NCBI GenBank assembly: GCA_018296165.2
Contig: JACKQL020000031.1
Coordinates: 1-64,000 of the forward strand
Length of the DNA stretch: 64,000 bases
Direction of reading: 5' to 3'
Source: Termitomyces sp. T153
Lineage: Eukaryota > Basidiomycota > Agaricomycetes > Agaricales > Lyophyllaceae
Shown here: positions 60,640-64,000 of the stretch, in pieces
Layout: every line of letters starts with the position of its first letter
Position numbering within the stretch: the first letter of the stretch is position 1
Notes under the pieces: model-generated
The model's input: the letters and a program-made list of their open reading frames with translations, nothing else
Told to the model about the DNA's origin: nothing
Databases searched by the model: none
Program-made: the position numbers and the translations under genes

Positions 60640-62168
60640 TGGCCTAATTCAGGCCACCCTTTCCCTATATTCCCTGCACCCTATGTTACCAGTTGGACTC
60701 AAGCTTTTCAGTATTATTTTGCAGTTTGGGTTGGTGTTGATTGCTTCATTTGTCGGCCTCTGGCCAATCATACTCTTGCTGGCTTCCACCTATATTATCT
60801 AGTTTTCATCCATTTCAATAAGATCAAGTCTTTGATATATTGTGAGCCACTCAGTTGTACTCTTAGTAATGTGAGAAATCCTAGAGTCAGGTCTTGAATG
60901 AGAGAAATTTATTATCAGTATGCATAACAAGAGGAGAAACTTGCGGCTTCTTTGTCTTTTTGGCCTTCTTGTTCTTCTAGTCTATCTCTTTCAACTTACC
61001 CTGCTTATCAACGGCCCCATCAGGGATTGGGTCAGCATCTGTGATGCCTTTGTCCTCTTGCACTGATCGAAATAGAATTATTTGCGGTTGTTTGTCTCAG
61101 AGACTCAACCAAACAGTGCCAATTCAGCAAGTTCGAGGGCTCACAACACACTTCAATTCACAATTTTCAATATTGTAGTAAATAGATCAATTTAGATTGA
61201 TTCTAAAAATATAAGTTCAAACAAATGTTCAAACAAATAATTAAGGTTCAATTATCAAATAAAACCCTAAAATGAAGTCTAGTCTGCATTGTAAGCCTAG
61301 GTAATCTGCTCCTTGGGGATTTTGAGCTGCATGCCAAACATTGCTTGATGGTCTCAAAATCCCTCCACCCTTTTATACTACTCTCCTCATGCATGGACCA
61401 CAATGTCCCATGCATGCTTCTGTCATCATCCCAGTTCTTCAGTGCCCAACACCAACAATTTTTGTGGCTCCATGTGCTTGGCAGAAGGCTTGGCCCTGTC
61501 TCCCTTGCCCAGTTTCTGCTCTTTTTCCCTCAAAAATCTCTCTCTATCTTCCCTGTTCTCTCTGGGTCCAATCAAAGGTCAAATTCTATACATGACTTGA
61601 GGGAAGGAGGTGTTTGTTGGGCTGGGGAGGGCAGGGGAGTGCTTTCTTGGCATTGATTAGGAAGTAACCAACCCAAGTTGGCACTGCCACTTTGTTAGGC
61701 AAGTGCAGCCATCACTGAAATCATTGTAATCAATCACTGATGTGGGGAACTCTCAATCCTTTTGCTCACTATGCTGCTAAAGCATCTTTTTCTAGTGTTC
61801 TTTTTCTGGATCATTGATGTATTTTGTAAGTTCCTCTCCTGCCTACAGTTTTCAGCATTTCTATTGCTTACAGTTTTTAGCAATTCTTTTCTCTTTTTAT
61901 TTATTGAGTAGGCCCTTTTATTTCATCATCTCTCTTGGTGAGAGATCGCATAACACCTCCCCCACACTGTACTGACTGCCCTCAGTCAGCTGTGCTTTCA
62001 ATCTTTGCTGTGTACCCCCAATCTATTCCCAAAACTTTTTGTCTTTTTGTTTTTGACAAAGAAATTTTCTGTTCCCTGTCTCAGATCCTATTTCCCACCA
62101 AAATTTTTGACCTCAATCTCTCCTCTGGTTCTATGTAACCTTGCCATTCTCATTCCCAACACCTTGTC
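60640..62168. other. CpG-depleted repeat-derived region
   Basis: CpG is rare (six or so in 1.5 kb). AT-rich runs near 61160-61290 and repeated CATGC words near 61330-61410 suggest non-coding parts of mobile elements, perhaps an LTR. No protein family recognised. Confidence 0.45.
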
Positions 62169-63426
62169 ATGCTTCCACCAACATCTCCTTTTCAAAAACC
62201 ACCTACTGCACCCTGCACTGCTGCTGTCCTGCTAGTGGTATCTGCTAAGCCCCTCAACCATGTAGCTCTGTTCAATTGCTTGGTCAAACAATCTTCAAAT
62301 GATGTCATAATGGCTGTCCTCCACTATCCTGCCTTTGCCAGCACTCTCTTAGGCTGTATTTCTGCCACCAAAGCCCTTCCATTTGGTGCAGCTGACCATA
62401 CATGCTTTATCAGTGCAGTAAACCTGGTGAGCCTCAATCCCTTTTCTATCCTCTACTCTTGCTTACTCTTCCCTCCCACAGTTTTTTGTGGACTAGGCAG
62501 ACTTTCCCCAGATTGCTGAGCAGCAGGGCATGTTTGATGCCCTGTCTTCCCTCATCCAGTCAAACACCCTGGATTGGTCCATTGGAGACACCTTTGCCCC
62601 TGCCAAATCATTTTTTACTTTTGCTGATGCTATCATTACTATCAAAAGCCATCATTGTGAAGCTTGCCAGAGGGAGCTTCAAGAAGTAAGCTCCTTCTCT
62701 TCCTTTTCTCACCCTTCTCTCACTTCTGTCTGGTCTTTGACAGCTTTGCTGCCACACCAAAGACACTGATGTCACAATGATAGGTCTGTCAGCCTCTTGT
62801 ACTTACAAGTGCCAGGCTAACATAAGTCTTAACTTCAAAACTTGACCTATTAGCTCATTGTCTGAATGACCTGACTATCTCATTTACTCCCTTCCAGGCT
62901 GATCCTGAGGGCAAGCCTTGTGCTAAGAAGATTAAAGTGCTCCCTTCCAGTGGTGTGTCCTCATACTTCCTTCTCCTTACTAAATCTTGCTTATTCATTT
63001 TTCTTTAGCTAGTCACAAGGTGGGTAGTGAAGCAGCACTGGCCTTGCTAACTCAAGTTGACACAGCTCTTGATGCTGTGGCCCTTGCTGAGGACAACTCA
63101 TTCATTTCATGTGCTGACTTACAGAAGCATTGCAATGCTGTCAATCTGGCTGCCCAACAATGGCTCTGTTCAACCTCTTGCTTCAAACATTTAAGCTTAT
63201 TTTAGTCTGCCTTCAACATCTTGACAAAGTTCTGGGCTCTTCTAAAGTTGATCAGACCAGCAATCTTTTCACTGAGCTTCAGGTCTCCCCCAAGGTATGT
63301 CTAATCATGCTCTTCTCCATTTTTATTCTTTTCTGACTAGAACCCAAGGCCACAGACTCTGATTCAGACATTGAGCTCTTAGATCCTCCTCTGGATGTCT
63401 CCCATAGCTCTGCCATGCCCATATAA
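62169..63426 (+). pseudogene. Repeat-associated coding remnants, intron-like breaks
   Basis: Open pieces follow each other on the plus strand: TAAVLLVVSAKPLNHVALFN (from 62217), ADFPQIAEQQGMFDALSSLI then HHCEACQRELQE (about 62498-62690), ADPEGKPCAKKIKVLPSSG (about 62899), HKVGSEAALALLTQVDTALD (about 63014), and a last acidic part (TDSDSDIELLDPPLDVS) ending at TAA near 63426. Gaps between them carry GT...AG ends, so this may be an intron-bearing gene of a mobile element. I do not recognise the family. I see no CpG at all in it. Confidence 0.35.
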
Positions 63427-63599
63427 AAGACCTGCCTACTGTAAGCACTTTTGTTGCCTTTGTATGTGGTAGTTTATATCAAATCCCCTTTTCTTTACTG
63501 TTGCATACTCTAATACAATGTCCTTTGTCCCAATTTTTGTGAACTTTAAGTTTATTTTTATTTTTAAAACTTTACTAAGTTTCTTTTCAAAATTTGTTC

Positions 63600-64000
63600 A
63601 TTTCCCTAACCTTCCAACTCAGCTTCTTAATTCTTTTTGTCAGTTGGGGTTCCTCCTGTTCCTCCCATTCAGATTCCTCTTCTGATATTAACCCAAACTC
63701 TGAATTTAAAAGTTCATGAAGCCTTACTGAACCAAAGCTTATATCTTGGTCCTCTAGTTCAGTTGACTTTCATTGCTCCTTCCTTAATTCTTTCAGTTTA
63801 GCAGGTGTTATATCAATCCATTCTTCAATCCTTCTTAGTAGGCTGAGTCATTTTCTAGCATGATAGGGTACAACCCTAAAGGCTGCAACTCTTTCTTGCC
63901 AAACAGTACCATCCATCTCTGCCACTACATAGTTCCCTCTCTGAGTCCTTGTAAGGACTACCATGGGTCCATGGAACCATGGGAGCATCTTAGCACTAAG
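63600..64000 (-). pseudogene. C-terminal tail of a second Gypsy polyprotein, runs off the window
   Basis: The minus strand, entering at 64000, reads PWFHGPMVVLTRTQRGNYVV, AEMDGTVWQERVAAFRVVPY and HARK, then stops and continues IEEWIDITPAKLKELRKEQ and an acidic tail (SEEESEWEEQEE). This is the end of the Ty3/Gypsy Pol protein after integrase (barrel-like GPY/F-type region). TGA stops follow HARK and KEQ, again compatible with lost arginine codons. It differs in type from the chromovirus at the left edge, since no chromodomain follows. The rest lies beyond the window. Confidence 0.75.

Noticed and set aside
1..64000. Biosynthetic gene cluster or defence-like system
   Set aside because: Only one P450 is present, without backbone synthase, transporter or regulator; the other genes are housekeeping. 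No CRISPR-like array of spaced repeats was seen.

Overview
The window is nuclear DNA of a filamentous basidiomycete, most likely an Agaricomycete. The genes are dense in short introns of about 50 nt with GT-AG (occasionally GC-AG) ends. The housekeeping proteins read as clear fungal orthologues. The repeats are Ty3/Gypsy chromovirus and Helitron/PIF1-type relics that have lost almost all CpG dinucleotides. No rRNA, tRNA or CRISPR was found.

Layout. From 1 to about 10110 lies a graveyard of mobile elements. It holds a decayed plus-strand chromovirus (gag, protease, RT/RNase H, integrase, chromodomain) whose gag is split by a roughly 1 kb CpG-normal block. A minus-strand cysteine-cluster pseudogene and a Helitron/PIF1 helicase pseudogene follow. 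From 10110 to 22863 come a broken SRPBCC gene, the 29-exon UTP10 gene and a CRIB-kinase gene. From 22864 to 30326 is a gene-poor stretch with only weak coding candidates. RPA49 (minus) and SET2 (plus) start divergently at about 32 kb. A second sparse stretch precedes an intact cytochrome P450 (39272-41417). From 42892 to 59456 is a compact housekeeping block: eIF2 gamma, two uncharacterised genes, MCM10, ASF1, a RasGEF and an F-box protein. From about 60640 to the right edge is another CpG-free repeat region, ending in the tail of a minus-strand Gypsy polyprotein.

How the genes relate. UTP10 and RPA49 both serve ribosome production (18S pre-rRNA processing and RNA polymerase I). eIF2 gamma delivers initiator tRNA. 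MCM10 and ASF1 act at replication forks and in nucleosome assembly, and SET2 marks transcribed chromatin. The kinase and RasGEF belong to small-GTPase signalling. They share no pathway; their closeness looks like ordinary compact fungal gene order with several divergent promoters.

The strongest unusual signal is the mosaic of CpG-depleted blocks with CGA-to-TGA stop codons, pointing to cytosine methylation and deamination of repeats. Ten gene models were built by hand from splice sites. For these, total exon length is a multiple of three and the frame stays open, which is the main internal check on them.
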